A stretch of DNA of 44,959 nucleotides from a virus, in IMG/VR virus record IMGVR_UViG_3300004774_000005, positions 1 to 44,959 of that record; one strand, given 5' to 3'. Under the pieces are notes generated by a model. The model saw only the letters and a list, made by a program, of their open reading frames with translations. It was not told the origin of the DNA and did not search any database. The position numbers and the translations under genes are program-made. How positions within the stretch are numbered: position 1 is the stretch's first letter; every line of letters begins with the position of its first letter. Of the stretch, positions 44,270 to 44,959 are shown one piece after another.

Positions 44270-44959
44270 TTCCTTTACTTAGCATCCCTGCTTTTTGTAG
44301 TATTTCAGGGGAAAGATGGCTAGTGGAAGCTAAACCGCCGTCCGCCATCATTTCCATTCGATCATTTAGCGTGTGATCTGAAAATCTATTAGACTTTTCA
44401 TACATAGTGCGGCCAAAACGATCAACTGCGGGAATTTCTCCAATCACATTGCCATTGCGATCAACAGATCCGGTGGAAACAACTGTATCCCGCGCATTTG
44501 GATTTAAAGTTTCTCTTTGTTGAGTTCCCCCTGTTATTTCGCTTACTGGCACTCCTGCCCCCGAGCCGTTGCCCTCGTCTCCACCGCCCGCTCGAATGTC
44601 ATCACTACTATTTTTTCCTTCACCACTGACCCCCGGAATAGGTAAGGGGGCTGGAGGAGCTACTGGAGTAGGAGGAGGAGCTACTGGAGTAGGAGGAGGA
44701 GCTACTGGAGTAGGAGGAGGAGCTACAGTAGTAGGAGGAGGAGTTACTGGAGTAGGCAGAAGATCAGGGGTAGTGTAAGTAGGGGGCGGAGCTACCGTGA
44801 CAAGAGGCTGGGCGGCTACGGGCATAGTCGTGATAGGGCGCTCGTCAGGGGGCTTGATAGGCATTGGGGAAACAAGATCAGGAATAGTAATTGGATTTAC
44901 AGGCGAAGGAGGCGAGGGGGCTACCGGAGTTGGAGGAGCAACCGTGACAGGGGGTGGGG
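44253..44959 (-). CDS. Proline-rich protein, 5' end cut by window edge
   Basis: The minus strand is open from the window edge to a stop at 44253 (235 codons visible, the start is outside; an internal ATG at 44864 is not necessarily used). The visible N-terminal half is a Pro/Val/Ala/Thr repeat with VAPPPTP units. It is followed by SGEGKNSSDDIRAGGGDEG and a C-terminal domain with GEIPAVDRFGRTMYEKSNRF and SDHTLNDRMEMMADGGLAST. The 'MADGGL' pattern occurs in phage polyvalent proteins such as that at 17098-21324. The 3' end overlaps the nuclease gene by 17 bases tail-to-tail. A virion fibre or internal protein is likely. Confidence 0.75.
   Translation of the reverse strand, partial: PPPVTVAPPTPVAPSPPSPVNPITIPDLVSPMPIKPPDERPITTMPVAAQPLVTVAPPPTYTTPDLLPTPVTPPPTTVAPPPTPVAPPPTPVAPPPTPVAPPAPLPIPGVSGEGKNSSDDIRAGGGDEGNGSGAGVPVSEITGGTQQRETLNPNARDTVVSTGSVDRNGNVIGEIPAVDRFGRTMYEKSNRFSDHTLNDRMEMMADGGLASTSHLSPEILQKAGMLSKGINPYQ
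44654..44760 (-). repeat. 21-bp direct repeats coding for VAPPPTP
   Basis: The unit GGAGCTACTGGAGTAGGAGG plus one base is repeated about five times on the plus strand with few changes, giving the 7-residue VAPPPTP unit on the minus strand. Nearly identical units show recent expansion. Similar, more diverged units run to the window edge. Confidence 0.8.

Noticed and set aside
1-44959. Exact circularity of the contig
   Set aside because: The two edges share no visible overlap, and a direct join changes frame and stops the left gene within 13 codons. Circular permutation of the phage genome remains possible.

Overview
The window is most of the genome of a tailed double-stranded DNA bacteriophage (Caudoviricetes). 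It carries a large terminase, a P22/T7-like portal, a scaffold, an HK97-fold-type major capsid protein, head-tail adaptors, repetitive tail fibres and a full replication module. No tape-measure, sheath or tail-tube genes are visible, which together with the portal and adaptor types suggests a short-tailed (podovirus-like) particle. No integrase, repressor or single-subunit RNA polymerase is seen. Strong Shine-Dalgarno sites (AGGAG, AGAAAGGA) and TTGACA-type promoters point to a Gram-negative, sigma-70 host. The gene set resembles uncultured freshwater phages of Betaproteobacteria, but that is inference. Both window edges cut a minus-strand gene, and the right edge falls in a proline-rich repeat, so the genome is probably broken there rather than complete.

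Layout. (1) 1-10084, minus: tail and accessory virion genes, ending in a 1045-residue S74-type tail fibre built of 17-residue repeats. They are probably driven by a TTGACA/TATATT promoter at 10175-10202. A plus-strand HNH endonuclease gene (10204-10575) interrupts the virion genes. (2) 10588-22871, minus: acidic protein, capsid (with terminator), decoration-like protein, scaffold, a GroES-like co-chaperonin, portal, a 1408-residue polyvalent protein with a lytic transglycosylase domain, and the large terminase. (3) 22872-23346: a gene-free, highly structured stretch. (4) 23347-29033, minus: accessory genes (DUF932-like protein, Cys-rich protein, VRR-NUC-like nuclease, small terminase). Several have their own promoter-hairpin-ribosome-binding-site leader. 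(5) 29034-29427: a divergent AT-rich control region with repeats. (6) 29428-34930, plus: a chain of 23 very small, mostly overlapping genes of unknown function. (7) 34931-35149: a convergent junction that looks like a structured RNA. (8) 35150-42050, minus: the replication operon (three small proteins including a putative ssDNA-binding protein, AEP-type primase, UvrD-like helicase, PolA-type DNA polymerase) behind a near-consensus sigma-70 promoter. (9) 42129-44269, plus: SNF2-type helicase and RecB/Cas4-type nuclease. (10) 44253 to the end: partial proline-rich protein.

How it works together (inference). Host RNA polymerase would start at the divergent 42.05-42.13 kb region and make the replication and recombination proteins. 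The 23.3-27.6 kb accessory cluster uses a different promoter type, with a -10 box, no -35 box and a conserved AAATnCAATC box 21-22 bp upstream. That looks like an activator-dependent or phage-specific promoter class. The virion genes form long leftward units with their own promoters. The most interesting candidates for something undescribed are this repeated promoter-leader module, the two triple-hairpin intergenic regions, and the structured RNA candidate at 34.9-35.15 kb.
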